From: Longimicrobium terrae
GTDB lineage: Bacteria; Gemmatimonadota; Gemmatimonadetes; Longimicrobiales; Longimicrobiaceae
Assembly: GCF_014202995.1 (NCBI RefSeq)
Contig: NZ_JACHIA010000003.1
Location: forward strand, 558,001-622,000
Reading direction: 5' to 3'
DNA length: 64,000 bases
Of this stretch, positions 1 to 8,450 are shown piece after piece; position 1 is the stretch's first letter, and every line of letters begins with the position of its first letter. A program made the position numbers and the translations under genes. Under the pieces are notes generated by a model. It was not told the DNA's origin. It searched no databases and saw only the letters and a program-made list of their open reading frames with translations.

Positions 1-781
1 CGCGGCGGATGTGGCCGCGGAACTCGCGGTTGCGCTTCACCTTGGCGGGGTCGGCGTACGGCCGCTCGTGGTGCAGGTGCAGCACCGGCGCGCGAAAGCG
101 GATCTGCAGCCCGCGAACGCCGTGGTTCTCCAGCCGCTCGCCCAGTGCGCGGTCCAGTCCGCCGTACTCCATGTCCAGATCGTAGCCGTTCACCGCGACG
201 ATGTCTTCCTTCCATCCGCTCGCGTTGTGGCCGTTCCACGTCGGAGCGGTGGGCGTCAGCCGGTCCATCACCCCGGCGAGCCGCGCGGAACCCGTCAGGC
301 GCAGCGCGTGCCGGCCCGGCTGCCATCCGCGCGACCGCAGCCACCCCGCATCCGCCGCCCGCCCCTCCCGCACGTCCTCCACCGTGATCGCGCGAGTGAC
401 GGATTCCGGGAGCTTCAGGTATCCGCCGGACAGAAAGTGCCCCCAGTCCGCCTCGCGCAGGTGCACCTCCACCAGATCGCGCCGCGGAATGCAGTCCCCA
501 TCCGTGAACAGCAGGTAATCGCCCGTCGACGCGACGATGGCGCGGTTGAGGATCTCCGTCTTGCGGAATCCCCGGTCCGCGTGCCACACGTGGACCAGCG
601 GAAGCCCCGTTTCGCGCCGCAGCCGGTCCACCAGCGCGCGCGTCTCCGCCCCCGAGCCGTCGTCCGCCACGATGACCTCGTGCGGGGGGACGGTCTGGGC
701 GGCGTATCCCCACAGTACCAGCTCCAGCGGCCCGGGCTGGTTGTACGTCGTGATGACGACCGACATCCGCGGCTGCGCCAT
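1..781 (-). CDS. Family 2 glycosyltransferase, C-terminus beyond window
   Basis: Reading from the ATG at 781 gives 260 residues with no stop before the window edge, so the C-terminus is missing. The N-terminus (MAQPRMSVVITTYNQP) is a typical GT2 nucleotide-sugar start, followed by EVIVADDGS and, near residue 95, FTDGDCIPR, which is the DXD-type metal site. Further on, GHNASGWKEDIVAVNGYD resembles the acceptor-side motif of chondroitin-polymerase-like or galactosyltransferase GT2 enzymes. It probably transfers a sugar from a nucleotide sugar to a surface glycan on the cytoplasmic side. Donor and acceptor cannot be read from the sequence. It is separated from its upstream neighbour by a strong hairpin, so it is probably transcribed alone. 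Confidence 0.85.
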   Translation of the reverse strand, partial: MAQPRMSVVITTYNQPGPLELVLWGYAAQTVPPHEVIVADDGSGAETRALVDRLRRETGLPLVHVWHADRGFRKTEILNRAIVASTGDYLLFTDGDCIPRRDLVEVHLREADWGHFLSGGYLKLPESVTRAITVEDVREGRAADAGWLRSRGWQPGRHALRLTGSARLAGVMDRLTPTAPTWNGHNASGWKEDIVAVNGYDLDMEYGGLDRALGERLENHGVRGLQIRFRAPVLHLHHERPYADPAKVKRNREFRGHIRR

Positions 782-881
782 CCATCCCCCGTGAACGATG
801 CGTGTGAACGCGCGGCCGAACGCGGCGCGCGAGCCCGGGATTGTAACCCCGAGCCCCACGGTGGACAAACGGACCCATGCA

Positions 882-919
882 GACAGGGGCGTCCTCCCGC
901 GCGGGAAGACGCCCCTGTC
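882..919 (-). terminator. Long hairpin terminator after the 950-1909 gene
   Basis: GACAGGGGCGTC is followed by a GC-rich centre and its complement GACGCCCCTGTC. The stem is about 16 bp with one mismatch, lying just downstream of the stop at 950. There is no U-tract, which is common for hairpins in this window. Confidence 0.6.
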
Positions 920-949
920 CAGCGCGCCGGCGGTGCAGCCGCGGCCGGC

Positions 950-1909
950 TCAGTCCGGGGTCGGGGACTTGACCTTGCGCAGCGTGGCGACCGACACGTG
1001 GGGCCAGCTGAGCCCGCCAAAGTCCAGCAGCACCGTCTGCGTGTACTGCAGTTCCAGGTGCGTCCCGGTGCCGTCGGAAACCTCGTTGATCCAGAAGATG
1101 GCGGAAGTCTTCACCGCGTCAGCGTTGGGCGCGCCACCCGGAAGTCCCTGAAGGAATGCCGTGTTGGCCGTCCCGCCCCCGGCCACGGGCTGCGGGTCGG
1201 AGGTGATGCGGAACGTGCTGGTGCCAGTGATCTTCTTGCCCGCGTTGTCGCTCGCCAGCACGGAGTTGGCGTTGTCCACCATGCTCTGCGTGATCCCCGT
1301 GAGAACCGGTGAGCGGAACTTGGTCGTGACCGCAAGGTTCGACTCCGGAAACGGCCTCAGCTCCGTGGGGTGGCCGATCAGAAAGGGCGTGATGTCGACG
1401 GGGTCGAACGTGGGGCCGCCCGGAGTATGCCTGGCGGTGCCCTGGGCGAGCACGGTCGTCCCGTGCGGAATGGAAGCCAGGCGGGCGACCGTGGGTGGCT
1501 CCAGTGGATTGCTGGTTTCGGGGATGTTCAGCCAGATGCCCGGCTCAAAGTGCAGTGCCTCGAGCGTGTTGGCGTCCTTCACCTTCTGCAGGTAGTGCAC
1601 ACCGAACATGTCGATGTCTTTCTGCAGCAACCCGCGGTTGGGAATGGCGCCATGGATTTTCTCAACGGTCAGCGTTTCCGTCGTGCGGTTCAGTTCCAGA
1701 AAGTGGCCCTGGCCGGGCACGCCGAAGAAGGGACGCCAGATGGTGTTGAAGCCCGTGCCTTTCCAGTGCCCGTGCAGCTGGCCCAGCAGCCCCAGTCCGC
1801 TTTCCGCCCCCTCGGCGACGGGCGCCGCGGCGGCCTTGAGCCCCGCATCCGGCGGCGTCTGAATTTCGGGATTGAAGACAAAGTCCTTCCCAAGCTGCAT
1901 ACCGCTCAT
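950..1909 (-). CDS. Putative beta-barrel (nitrobindin/lipocalin-like) protein
   Basis: This encodes 319 residues. I chose ATG 1909 because a GGGGG tract lies 8 nt upstream; an in-frame ATG at 1945 would add 12 residues of unlike composition. There is no signal peptide. The stretch LGQLHGHWKGTGFNTIWRPF near residue 45 resembles the G-x-W-x-G-x-G opening of lipocalin or nitrobindin-like barrels. The rest is rich in alternating hydrophobic strands ending in LELQYTQTVLLDF. Similar proteins are sometimes annotated as heme-binding, but no heme ligand can be assigned here. It stands alone between two hairpins. Function is unknown and the fold assignment is inference. Confidence 0.6.
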   Translation of the reverse strand: MSGMQLGKDFVFNPEIQTPPDAGLKAAAAPVAEGAESGLGLLGQLHGHWKGTGFNTIWRPFFGVPGQGHFLELNRTTETLTVEKIHGAIPNRGLLQKDIDMFGVHYLQKVKDANTLEALHFEPGIWLNIPETSNPLEPPTVARLASIPHGTTVLAQGTARHTPGGPTFDPVDITPFLIGHPTELRPFPESNLAVTTKFRSPVLTGITQSMVDNANSVLASDNAGKKITGTSTFRITSDPQPVAGGGTANTAFLQGLPGGAPNADAVKTSAIFWINEVSDGTGTHLELQYTQTVLLDFGGLSWPHVSVATLRKVKSPTPD

Positions 1910-2124
1910 GATGAACCCCCGATGATGGTGTGGCGTGAACCGCAAAGAAAGACGCCAAAGAAATGCATCGCGGGCACGCCGGCGTCAAGCATCACGTTCG
2001 CGGGCTCCCACTGACGACACGGCCGCCGCCGTCGTTCCGTTCCGCGGATGAGCGGATGCGGCGCGCCATGCCTCCACACGCCGGCCCGCGCCCTGGACCG
2101 GACCGGAACTCCGGTGAGACAGAA

Positions 2125-2157
2125 CGGGGCCGCCGCGCGAAATGCGCAGCGGCCCCG
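2125..2157 (-). terminator. Hairpin terminator after lepA
   Basis: CGGGGCCGC pairs with GCGGCCCCG across a 15-nt loop, 33 nt past the lepA stop. Confidence 0.55.
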
Positions 2158-2190
2158 CGGGTCGCTCTCGGAGGTGCGAGGTGAGCCGCC

Positions 2191-3990
2191 TCAGCCGCCC
2201 AGCTGCAGCACGGCCAGGAAAGCCTCCTGCGGAATCTCCACCGTTCCTACCTGCTTCATCCGCTTCTTGCCCTCCTTCTGCTTCTCAAGAAGCTTGCGCT
2301 TTCGGCTGATGTCGCCGCCGTAGCACTTGGCCGTCACGTTCTTGCGCAGCGCGCTGATGCTTTCGCGGGCAATGATCTTCTGCCCGATCGCCGCCTGGAT
2401 CGCCACCTCGAACTGCTGCCGGGGAATGAGCTGCCGCAGCTTTTCGGCGATGTTGCGGCCGTACTCGTACGCCTTGTCGCGGTGGATGATGACGCTGAAC
2501 GCGTCCACCGGGTCGCCGTTGATGAGCATGTCCAGCTTCACCAGCGGGTTGGCGCGATAGCCGATCAGGTCGTAGTCCAGCGAGGCGTAGCCGCGCGTGG
2601 CGCTCTTGAGCCGGTCGTAGAAGTCCAGCACGATTTCCGCCAGCGGCAGTTCGTACTGAAGCTCCACGCGCTGGGGGTCCGGATACGCCATCCCCATGAA
2701 GTTGCCGCGCCGGTCGTGGCACAGCTTCTGGACCGCGCCGATGTACTCCGCCGGGCACAGCACGCGCGTGCGCACGTACGGCTCCTCGATCTCGTCGATC
2801 TTGGTGGGATCGGGCAGGGTGCTGGGGCTTTCCACCCACAGCACCTCGCCGTCCGTCATCCGCACCGTGTACTTCACGTTGGGGACGGTGGTGATCAGGT
2901 CCAGGTTGTGCTCGCGCTCCAGCCGCTCCTGAATGATCTCCATGTGCAGCAGCCCCAGGAAGCCGCAGCGGAACCCGAAGCCCAGCGCAAGCGACGTTTC
3001 CGGCTCGTACACGAGCGAGGCGTCGTTCAGCTGCAGCTTGCTCAGGGCGTCGCGCAGGTCCTCGTACTGCTCGGTGTCGGTGGGATAGATCCCCGCGAAC
3101 ACCATCGGCTTCACTTCCTGGTATCCCGGAAGCAGCTCCGACGCCATGTTCTCGGCGTCCAGAATGGTGTCGCCGCTGCGCGTGTCGGCCACGCGCTTGA
3201 TGCCGGCGATCACGTATCCCACCTCGCCCGGCCGCAGCTCCTTGGCGGCAAAGCGGCCCACCTGCAGGTACCCCACCTCGTCGATGGGATACACGCTGTC
3301 GTTGGATCCAAAGGCGATGCGCATCCCCGGCTTGAGCACGCCGTCCACCACGCGGATGCTGGGCACCGCCCCCACGTACTTGTCGTAGTACGAGTCAAAG
3401 ATCAGGGCGCGCGCCGGGGCCTCGGGGTCGCCCTGCGGGGGCGGCACCTTGGCGATCACCGCCTCCAGAATGTCCTCGATGCCGATGCCCGCCTTGGCCG
3501 ACGCGGCGATCACGTCCGCCGGGTCCACGCCCAGGAGTTCCACGAGTTCCGCGCGGCGGCGCTCCGGCTCGGCGCCGGGAAGGTCGATCTTGTTGAGGAC
3601 GGGAATGATCTCCAGCCCCGCCTCCATCGCCAGGAACAGGTTGCTCAGCGTCTGCGCCTGCACGCCCTGCGACGCGTCCACCACCAGGATGGCCCCTTCG
3701 CACGCCGCCAGCGAGCGCGACACCTCGTACGTGAAGTCCACGTGGCCCGGGGTGTCGATCAGGTTCAGCTGGTAGTCGCCGCCGTCGCGCGCCTTGTAGC
3801 GCATGCGCACGGCGTTGAGCTTGATGGTGATGCCGCGCTCGCGCTCGATGTCCATCGAGTCGAGCACCTGGTCCTTCATCTCGCGCATCTGCAGCGTGCC
3901 GGTGGTTTCCAGCAGCCGGTCGGCCAGGGTGCTCTTCCCATGGTCGATGTGTGCGACGATGCAGAAGTTACGGATATGATTCAGTCGCAA
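2191..3990 (-). CDS. lepA: Elongation factor 4 (LepA), ribosomal back-translocase GTPase
   Basis: The product has 599 residues, the normal length for EF4. The GTPase motifs are all present: AHIDHGKST (about 13-21), DTPGH (79-83) and NKID (133-136). They are followed by EF-G-like domains II, III and V, and the LepA-specific C-terminal domain with IGQKIIARE and [23 protein letters not shown]4 binds stalled or mis-translocated ribosomes and promotes back-translocation under stress. The gene stands alone with a hairpin after it. The ATG start opens directly onto the conserved [20 protein letters not shown] sequence. Confidence 0.98.
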   Translation of the reverse strand: MRLNHIRNFCIVAHIDHGKSTLADRLLETTGTLQMREMKDQVLDSMDIERERGITIKLNAVRMRYKARDGGDYQLNLIDTPGHVDFTYEVSRSLAACEGAILVVDASQGVQAQTLSNLFLAMEAGLEIIPVLNKIDLPGAEPERRRAELVELLGVDPADVIAASAKAGIGIEDILEAVIAKVPPPQGDPEAPARALIFDSYYDKYVGAVPSIRVVDGVLKPGMRIAFGSNDSVYPIDEVGYLQVGRFAAKELRPGEVGYVIAGIKRVADTRSGDTILDAENMASELLPGYQEVKPMVFAGIYPTDTEQYEDLRDALSKLQLNDASLVYEPETSLALGFGFRCGFLGLLHMEIIQERLEREHNLDLITTVPNVKYTVRMTDGEVLWVESPSTLPDPTKIDEIEEPYVRTRVLCPAEYIGAVQKLCHDRRGNFMGMAYPDPQRVELQYELPLAEIVLDFYDRLKSATRGYASLDYDLIGYRANPLVKLDMLINGDPVDAFSVIIHRDKAYEYGRNIAEKLRQLIPRQQFEVAIQAAIGQKIIARESISALRKNVTAKCYGGDISRKRKLLEKQKEGKKRMKQVGTVEIPQEAFLAVLQLGG

Positions 3991-4140
3991 CGTGCGTGTC
4001 CCGCTCGATCGGTCTTGAAAAATCAGGGCGCAGAAGACTGCAAGTTAACCCCGCACCACGGTTTGCGGAAAGCCCCGGCGCCGTCCCGGGCGGATGACGG
4101 GCGATCGTCCCGGCGCGCGGGAGGACGCGCCGGGAAAGGC

Positions 4141-4170
4141 GGCGGCCGGAAACGCGGAAGCCCGGCCGCC
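4141..4170 (-). terminator. Hairpin after the TonB-plug gene
   Basis: GGCGGCCGG pairs with CCGGCCGCC across a 12-nt loop, about 60 nt past the stop at 4230. Further nested GC palindromes fill 4093-4135. Confidence 0.5.
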
Positions 4171-4229
4171 GGTGATCCGGGGCCGGGCCTCCATCTTCCC
4201 TCCGTGCGCGGGGTGCCCCGCGCGGCGGG

Positions 4230-5081
4230 CTACCAGCGCGCGCCGGTCCAGTACAGGTAGGCGCCGCAGCGTTCCGGCGTCTGCGGCGTGAACGCGTACT
4301 GCCGGTATTCCAGCGGCACCTCGCTCCACTCGCGGTACACCTCGATGGCCACCACGTCGTCCGGAAACACCATGCGGTTCAGCGAGCGTCCCGCGGGATC
4401 GGAGATGACGTGGCCGCGGGGGTTGGCCGTCAGCCGGTTCATGCTCTGGCGGACCACGTCGCGCTCCACCGGCTGCATGAGCGCGGGAACGGGGCGGCCG
4501 TCCACCAGCGTCACCATGCAGCGAGTGCCCCGCATGCTCACGGGCACGGCGCCCTCCCGGCCCGGGCGCATGGCGATGCCGGGCACGCCGATCAGAAAGT
4601 CCGTCACCTCGCGCGGGTTGCGCTGCAGCAGATAGTCGTTGTCCAGGTACACGCCCTCGCCCATCACCCGGCGCCGGTTGAAGGCCTGCCGCCCGCGCTC
4701 GCTGCGCAGCTGGGCGATGACCGTCACCGTGTCCATGCTGAACGGCCGCGCCGTCATGCGCACGGGCACGGTCACGTCGCCGTCCTCGCCCACCCGCACG
4801 GTTCCCACGCTCGCGTCGTTGTACCCGCCGCGCTGCGCCACCAGGCGAAACGTTCCCGCCTCGCGCAGGCGCAGGACCGCCACGCCGTTCAGCCGCGTGA
4901 ACCCGGCGCCCACAGTGCGCCCGTCCTCAGACTGGGCGCGCACCAGCACCTCGGGCAGCGGCTCGCCGCTGGACCCGCGCACCACCGCGGCGTGAATGGT
5001 CTGCGCGGCCGCGTGCGGCGCGATGGCGGCGGCCAGCAGCGCGGCGCCGAGCAGCGGACGGAGTGCGAGCTTGGTTCTCAT
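4230..5081 (-). CDS. Exported CarboxypepD-regulatory/TonB-plug-like protein
   Basis: The protein has 283 residues. It opens with a signal peptide (MRTKLALRPLLGAALLAAA, cleavage after AAAQ). Residues about 28-110 form a carboxypeptidase-regulatory-like beta-sandwich (GEPLPEVLVRAQSEDG, then a carbohydrate-binding-like end). Residues about 150-260 resemble a TonB receptor plug (REVTDFLIGVPGIAMRPG, then MRGTRCMVTLVDGRPVP, then VVAIEVYREWSEVP). No beta-barrel follows, so it is not a full transporter. Gemmatimonadota genomes contain many such plug-only proteins. Its role is unknown; binding a partner or a cell-surface ligand is a guess. The plus-strand outer-membrane gene at 5565 starts divergently 483 bp away. 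Confidence 0.75.
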   Translation of the reverse strand: MRTKLALRPLLGAALLAAAIAPHAAAQTIHAAVVRGSSGEPLPEVLVRAQSEDGRTVGAGFTRLNGVAVLRLREAGTFRLVAQRGGYNDASVGTVRVGEDGDVTVPVRMTARPFSMDTVTVIAQLRSERGRQAFNRRRVMGEGVYLDNDYLLQRNPREVTDFLIGVPGIAMRPGREGAVPVSMRGTRCMVTLVDGRPVPALMQPVERDVVRQSMNRLTANPRGHVISDPAGRSLNRMVFPDDVVAIEVYREWSEVPLEYRQYAFTPQTPERCGAYLYWTGARW

Positions 5082-5564
5082 GGCGGTTGGCGGGCGAAGG
5101 GAAGTCGTACCTGCGGCGGTGCCGGCATCCAGACCGGATGCCGGCGTACTGTGTATCCCCGGCGCGCGGCCGAGTTCCCTTTCCCGTCATCCACCCTGAA
5201 AGCGGCGATCGGGACCGGGCGAGGGCGGGTGATGCGGGATTCGGGCCGGATGGGTTGACTGACCCACGCCGGGCGGGTGCCTGCCGCATACCTTGTGGAT
5301 GTCCGGACGCGCGGGGGACGATCGTTCTCCCTCGCGCGTGACGAATACCGGTCATGGGCGGCGCGGACGGAGCCCGTGCGCCCGGCCGTCCGGGAATGGC
5401 CCCGCCGGGATGGCGGCACGGTTGCCCCGTGCACGGAATCCACATAGCTTCAAGGCGATTCCGCACGTGAGCGGCATCGCCCGCACGACCGCTGTTCCCG
5501 CACACTTCCGGCGCCGTTCCCGCGTTCGCGGACACCACGGCCCGCTACCCTGAAACACCGTCTG
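5082..5564. other. Divergent intergenic region with a perfect palindrome
   Basis: This 483-bp gap separates two divergent envelope genes. GCCGGCATCC (5121-5130) pairs with GGATGCCGGC (5136-5145) across a 5-nt loop; it could be an operator or an mRNA hairpin. No open reading frame in the gap looks coding and I could not identify a clear promoter. Confidence 0.4.
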
Positions 5565-6875
5565 ATGACCAAGAACGTTGCATGCGCCGCGCTGGCCGCG
5601 GTGCTCGCCGCCGCGCCGCTTTCGGCGCAGGTCCCGCTTTCCTCGCGCGCTCTGGGCATGGGCGGCGCGTACATCGGCGTGGCGCGCGGCCAGGAGTCGC
5701 TGTACCAGAACCCCGCCAACCTGGGCCTGCCCAACAGCCCGCACTGGTCGGTCTCCTTCCCCACCCTGGCGCTGGGCGCGCAGTCCGTGGGCGTGACGCC
5801 CGGGCAGGTGTGGGACCTGGTGAACTACAACGACCTGGACGACGCCGAGCGGCAGGAGATCCTGGACGACATCCCCAGCGACGGCACCGGCGTGGAGGGC
5901 TACCTGCGCGCGCCGCTGATCTCCATGCAGATCCGCCGCCTGGCGTTCGGCGTCACGTACGGCATCCAGGGCGAGCACAGCATCAACAAGAGCCTGGTGG
6001 ACCTGGTGCTGAACGGCTTTGACCAGAGCAAGCTGGCGCAGTACAACATCCAGAACACGGCGGGCTCGCGCGCCTCGTTCTGGGACTTTCACGCCGGCTA
6101 CGGAACCCGCGTGGGCCCGCTGGCCCTGGGCGCCACCGGCCACTACTTCCTGCCGCGCGACCGCGTGCGCTCCGCCTTCGTCAACCAGCGCACCGTCTTC
6201 AACAACGCGGTCCCCACCGACGTGGAAGTGACGTACGCCGGCCTGCAGGCCAAGGGCGGCAACGGCTACGGGCTGGACCTGGGCGCGGCCATGGAGCCCA
6301 TTCCGGGGCTCACGCTGGGCGTGGCGGTGGACAACGTCGTCAACACCATGAAGTGGAACGACGACAACATGCGCATCCGCTCGGTGACGCTCAACAGCGC
6401 CGACTACGACGACGGCGACCCCGAGGCGATCCTGGCGCGCTACGAGGACAGCGAGACGGAGTTCGACCTGGACGCCACCACCGTCTCGCCGGCCATCAAC
6501 GCTCTGGCGCAGTCGCTGCGCGGCGACCTGGAGCTGGCCATGCCGACCACCCTGCGCGTGGGCGGCGCGTACGTGCTCCCCACCCGCACCACCATCGGCG
6601 CCTCGTACACGTCGGAGCTGGGCGACGCCTCGCCGGTGAGCGCGCTGTGGCGCAACCAGCTCAGCCTGGGCGTGCAGCAGAAGCTGCCCATCATCACCCT
6701 GCGCGCGGGCGTGGCCACGGACGGCGAAAGCGGCAACATGCTGTCCGGCGGCGTTTCGCTGGGGCCCATCCAGTTCGGCATCGCCCGCCTGCACACCGGC
6801 AAGGACAACGACGAGCGCAACGGCTGGGTGAGCACCATCTCCCTCAGCGGCCGCGCCGACACCACCATGCCCTGA
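5565..6875 (+). CDS. Outer-membrane beta-barrel protein (DUF5723/PorV-like)
   Basis: The product has 436 residues and a signal peptide ending ...LAAAPLSAQ at about residue 22. The mature protein opens with SSRALGMGGAYIGVARGQESLYQNPANLG. This is the start shared by FadL, PorV and DUF5723 barrels, where the N-terminus sits as a hatch in the barrel. The rest is alternating strands rich in G, Y and T (LALGATGHYFLPRD, LTLGVAVDNVV, TTIGASYTSELGDAS). The likely location is the outer membrane. Substrate or partner is not evident. It is followed at once by a perfect hairpin shared with the convergent peptide gene. Confidence 0.75.
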   Translation: MTKNVACAALAAVLAAAPLSAQVPLSSRALGMGGAYIGVARGQESLYQNPANLGLPNSPHWSVSFPTLALGAQSVGVTPGQVWDLVNYNDLDDAERQEILDDIPSDGTGVEGYLRAPLISMQIRRLAFGVTYGIQGEHSINKSLVDLVLNGFDQSKLAQYNIQNTAGSRASFWDFHAGYGTRVGPLALGATGHYFLPRDRVRSAFVNQRTVFNNAVPTDVEVTYAGLQAKGGNGYGLDLGAAMEPIPGLTLGVAVDNVVNTMKWNDDNMRIRSVTLNSADYDDGDPEAILARYEDSETEFDLDATTVSPAINALAQSLRGDLELAMPTTLRVGGAYVLPTRTTIGASYTSELGDASPVSALWRNQLSLGVQQKLPIITLRAGVATDGESGNMLSGGVSLGPIQFGIARLHTGKDNDERNGWVSTISLSGRADTTMP

Positions 6876-6933
6876 CCCACGCTTCGATCCCGCGGACGCG
6901 CATCCCCCGCGGGCTCTGGCGGGCCGGAACGAA

Positions 6934-6970
6934 AAGAACCCTCTCCCCGGCCGCCGGGGAGAGGGTTCTT
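6934..6970. terminator. Bidirectional perfect hairpin terminator
   Basis: AAGAACCCTCTCCCCGG (6934-6950) is perfectly complementary to 6954-6970 with a 3-nt loop. A-rich sequence lies before it and TTCTTC closes it. It serves the convergent genes at 5565-6875 and 6988-7251. Confidence 0.8.
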
Positions 6971-6987
6971 CGCTTCCGCCGCGTGGA

Positions 6988-7251
6988 TCAGCAGATGTAG
7001 AATTCCGATGGCGCGCAGTCCACGGATTCGCACGGCACGTTGGTGTCGCACGGGCGAAAGAACGTGCAGCCGATGGACGGGCAGTGGTCGTTGTCCGATT
7101 CCACGGGGCAGATGACGGCCGTGCCCTCGCAGCCGACGGTGGTCTTGCCTTCCGCGTGGCCGTTCACCGTTCCCAGGCGCGCGCCGGCGTTGGCAGCGGT
7201 CTCAAACGACTGCACTTCGAGCTCCGCCAGTTCCAGCTTCATCTTGTTCAT
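6988..7251 (-). CDS. Pinensin-type lanthipeptide precursor 1
   Basis: The precursor has 87 residues. I start at ATG 7251 because AAGGAA lies 8-13 nt upstream; the longer frame to 7332 adds Arg-rich residues foreign to the family. The leader is MNKMKLELAELEVQSFETAA and ends in GTVNGHA (27-33). This matches three neighbouring genes and the pinensin leader type known from Chitinophaga and Longimicrobium. The core (34-87) has 8 Cys with Thr and Ser between them (GCTFFRPCDTNVPC). In pinensins, Ser/Thr are dehydrated and joined to Cys as lanthionines; no modifying enzyme is present in this window. No promoter is visible just upstream, so it probably depends on readthrough from precursor 2. Confidence 0.75.
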   Translation of the reverse strand: MNKMKLELAELEVQSFETAANAGARLGTVNGHAEGKTTVGCEGTAVICPVESDNDHCPSIGCTFFRPCDTNVPCESVDCAPSEFYIC

Positions 7252-7380
7252 GAGGATGTTCCTTTTCCGTGGTTCCGGACCGCGGTGATGGCGGTCCATG
7301 CGGCGGGCGCGCGGATCGCGCCGGCCGTGCAACTCTTCATCGTCGCCGCGCGAGCACTGGCGCGGGTGCAGCGGGCAGAA

Positions 7381-7420
7381 AAAGAACCCATCGTCCGGCG
7401 TGCCGGGCGAGGGGTTCTTT
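7381..7420 (-). terminator. Hairpin between precursors 2 and 1
   Basis: AAAGAACCC and GGGTTCTTT flank an inner GC stem. It lies 12 nt past the stop of precursor 2 and probably reduces readthrough into precursor 1. Confidence 0.55.
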
Positions 7421-7431
7421 GCAGATGCCGA

Positions 7432-7725
7432 TCAGCAGACGAAGACGTCCGAGCAGCCGCGGCCGGTGGGGCAGGCATCCACCTCGGAGGTGCAGCCGTT
7501 GTACGTCTTGCAGGCCGCGTCGTAGGTGACGCAGTTCTGCGTCTCGCAGTTTTCCAGGAACGTACAGCCGCGCGCCGACGGACACGCGTCGATCTCCGAG
7601 GTACAGCCGTTGTACGTCTTGGCGATGGCGTGGCCATCCACCGTGCCGCGGGCGGCGGCGCCGGCACCGGCGGTCTCGAACGACTGCACGGCCAGCGTGT
7701 CGAGGTTCAGCTTCATCTTGCTCAT
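7432..7725 (-). CDS. Pinensin-type precursor 2 with a duplicated core
   Basis: The precursor has 97 residues, the longest of the four. ATG 7725 is preceded by an AAGGAA ribosome site. The leader is MSKMKLNLDTLAVQSFETAG, ending in GTVDGHA (27-33). The core holds 10 Cys and contains two copies of the unit KTYNGCTSE-(I/V)-DACP-x-x-RGC at residues 36-54 and 73-91, separated by a short spacer. This internal duplication is absent from the other three peptides, although they carry one degenerate copy (CGSEIDACPSSLGC in precursors 3 and 4). A promoter-like element lies at 7798-7826. Membership of the lanthipeptide family is inferred from the leader, and the ring pattern is unknown. Confidence 0.78.
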   Translation of the reverse strand: MSKMKLNLDTLAVQSFETAGAGAAARGTVDGHAIAKTYNGCTSEIDACPSARGCTFLENCETQNCVTYDAACKTYNGCTSEVDACPTGRGCSDVFVC

Positions 7726-7797
7726 GGGATGATTCCTTGCGAGCGGTTCCTTGTTGGATCGCGCCGGCGTACGGGCCGCCGTGCGATCGAGTTCCGT

Positions 7798-7826
7798 AAT
7801 ATAAAGTCAGATAAGGAGATTGTCAC
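7798..7826 (-). promoter_or_regulatory. Promoter-like element before precursor 2
   Basis: On the minus strand GTGACA (7821-7826) is followed after 17 nt by TATATT (7798-7803). The spacer contains CTTATC exactly 6 nt before TATATT. The same CTTATC-6-TATATT arrangement precedes precursor 4. The region is much richer in A and T than its surroundings. Confidence 0.55.
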
Positions 7827-8006
7827 CGGGCAACGCTGTGCACTTTCCACAAGACTGCCGGCCGCCGCAGGCTTCGCGAACGGCGTTCACGCGGAGGACG
7901 CGGGGGTGGCGGAGGAACGCGGGGGAACTGACGGGAAGGACGAATCGCGGGAGGACCTGGTCGCGCTCGCGGAACGGATCCGCGGGCGAGCGGGATGCGG
8001 ATCGAT

Positions 8007-8038
8007 GAGAGCCCCTCGCCAGCGGGCGAGGGGCTCTC
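8007..8038 (-). terminator. Perfect hairpin after precursor 3
   Basis: GAGAGCCCCTCGCC is perfectly paired with GGCGAGGGGCTCTC across a 4-nt loop, 10 nt past the stop. Confidence 0.75.
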
Positions 8039-8047
8039 ACCGAGCGA

Positions 8048-8311
8048 TCAGCAGGTCTCGGTCACGGCGCACACGTTGGTGGGGCAGTTCGTGTCGAACG
8101 ACTCGCAGCCCAGGCCGGTGCAGCGGTCGATCGACTCGCACTGGTACGTACAGCCCAGCGACGACGGGCAGGCATCGATCTCCGAGCCGCAGCCGAGGGT
8201 GCACGCCGGAGTCTTGGCGTGGCCGTCCACCGTGCCCTGGTACCCATCCACCTTGGCGGTCGCGAACGACTGCACATCCAGCGAGTCGAGTTCCAGCTTC
8301 ATCTTGTTCAT
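8048..8311 (-). CDS. Pinensin-type lanthipeptide precursor 3
   Basis: The precursor has 87 residues. Its leader is MNKMKLELDSLDVQSFATAK, ending in GTVDGHA (26-32). The core (33-87) carries 10 Cys with many Ser and Thr and includes CGSEIDACPSSLGCTYQC, almost identical to precursor 4. The two are therefore recent paralogues that differ mainly in the last 30 residues. A ribosome site (AAGAAAG) precedes ATG 8311. No AT-rich promoter is seen directly upstream. The gene probably shares the transcript starting before precursor 4, past an intervening hairpin. Confidence 0.77.
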   Translation of the reverse strand: MNKMKLELDSLDVQSFATAKVDGYQGTVDGHAKTPACTLGCGSEIDACPSSLGCTYQCESIDRCTGLGCESFDTNCPTNVCAVTETC

Positions 8312-8401
8312 GGCGTGCTTTCTTGAGAGCGGTTCAGATCGAGACGCGACGGCATCAGTACCGCCACGGTCGTGCTTCTCCGGTGCTGCGGGCCGGACGC
8401 G

Positions 8402-8434
8402 ACGAACCCCTCTCCGGGCGGGAAAGGGGTTCGT
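8402..8434 (-). terminator. Hairpin between precursors 4 and 3
   Basis: ACGAACCCC and GGGGTTCGT flank a short inner stem, 17 nt past the precursor 4 stop. It resembles the hairpin between precursors 2 and 1. Confidence 0.6.
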
Positions 8435-8450
8435 TCAGATCCGCGGATGC

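Noticed and set aside
11-1312. 433-codon plus-strand open frame at the window start
   Set aside because: It is antisense to the GT2 glycosyltransferase and the following gene; its composition (many R, H, V, Q) is typical of a shadow frame in GC-rich DNA.
2482-4260. 592-codon plus-strand open frame opposite lepA
   Set aside because: It is antisense to a full-length conserved lepA and shows no recognisable domain.
7432-7725. Precursor peptides as metallothionein or ferredoxin-like Cys proteins
   Set aside because: The shared leader ending in GTVxGHA and the variable cores fit ribosomal peptide precursors better; no CxxC iron-sulfur pattern is present.
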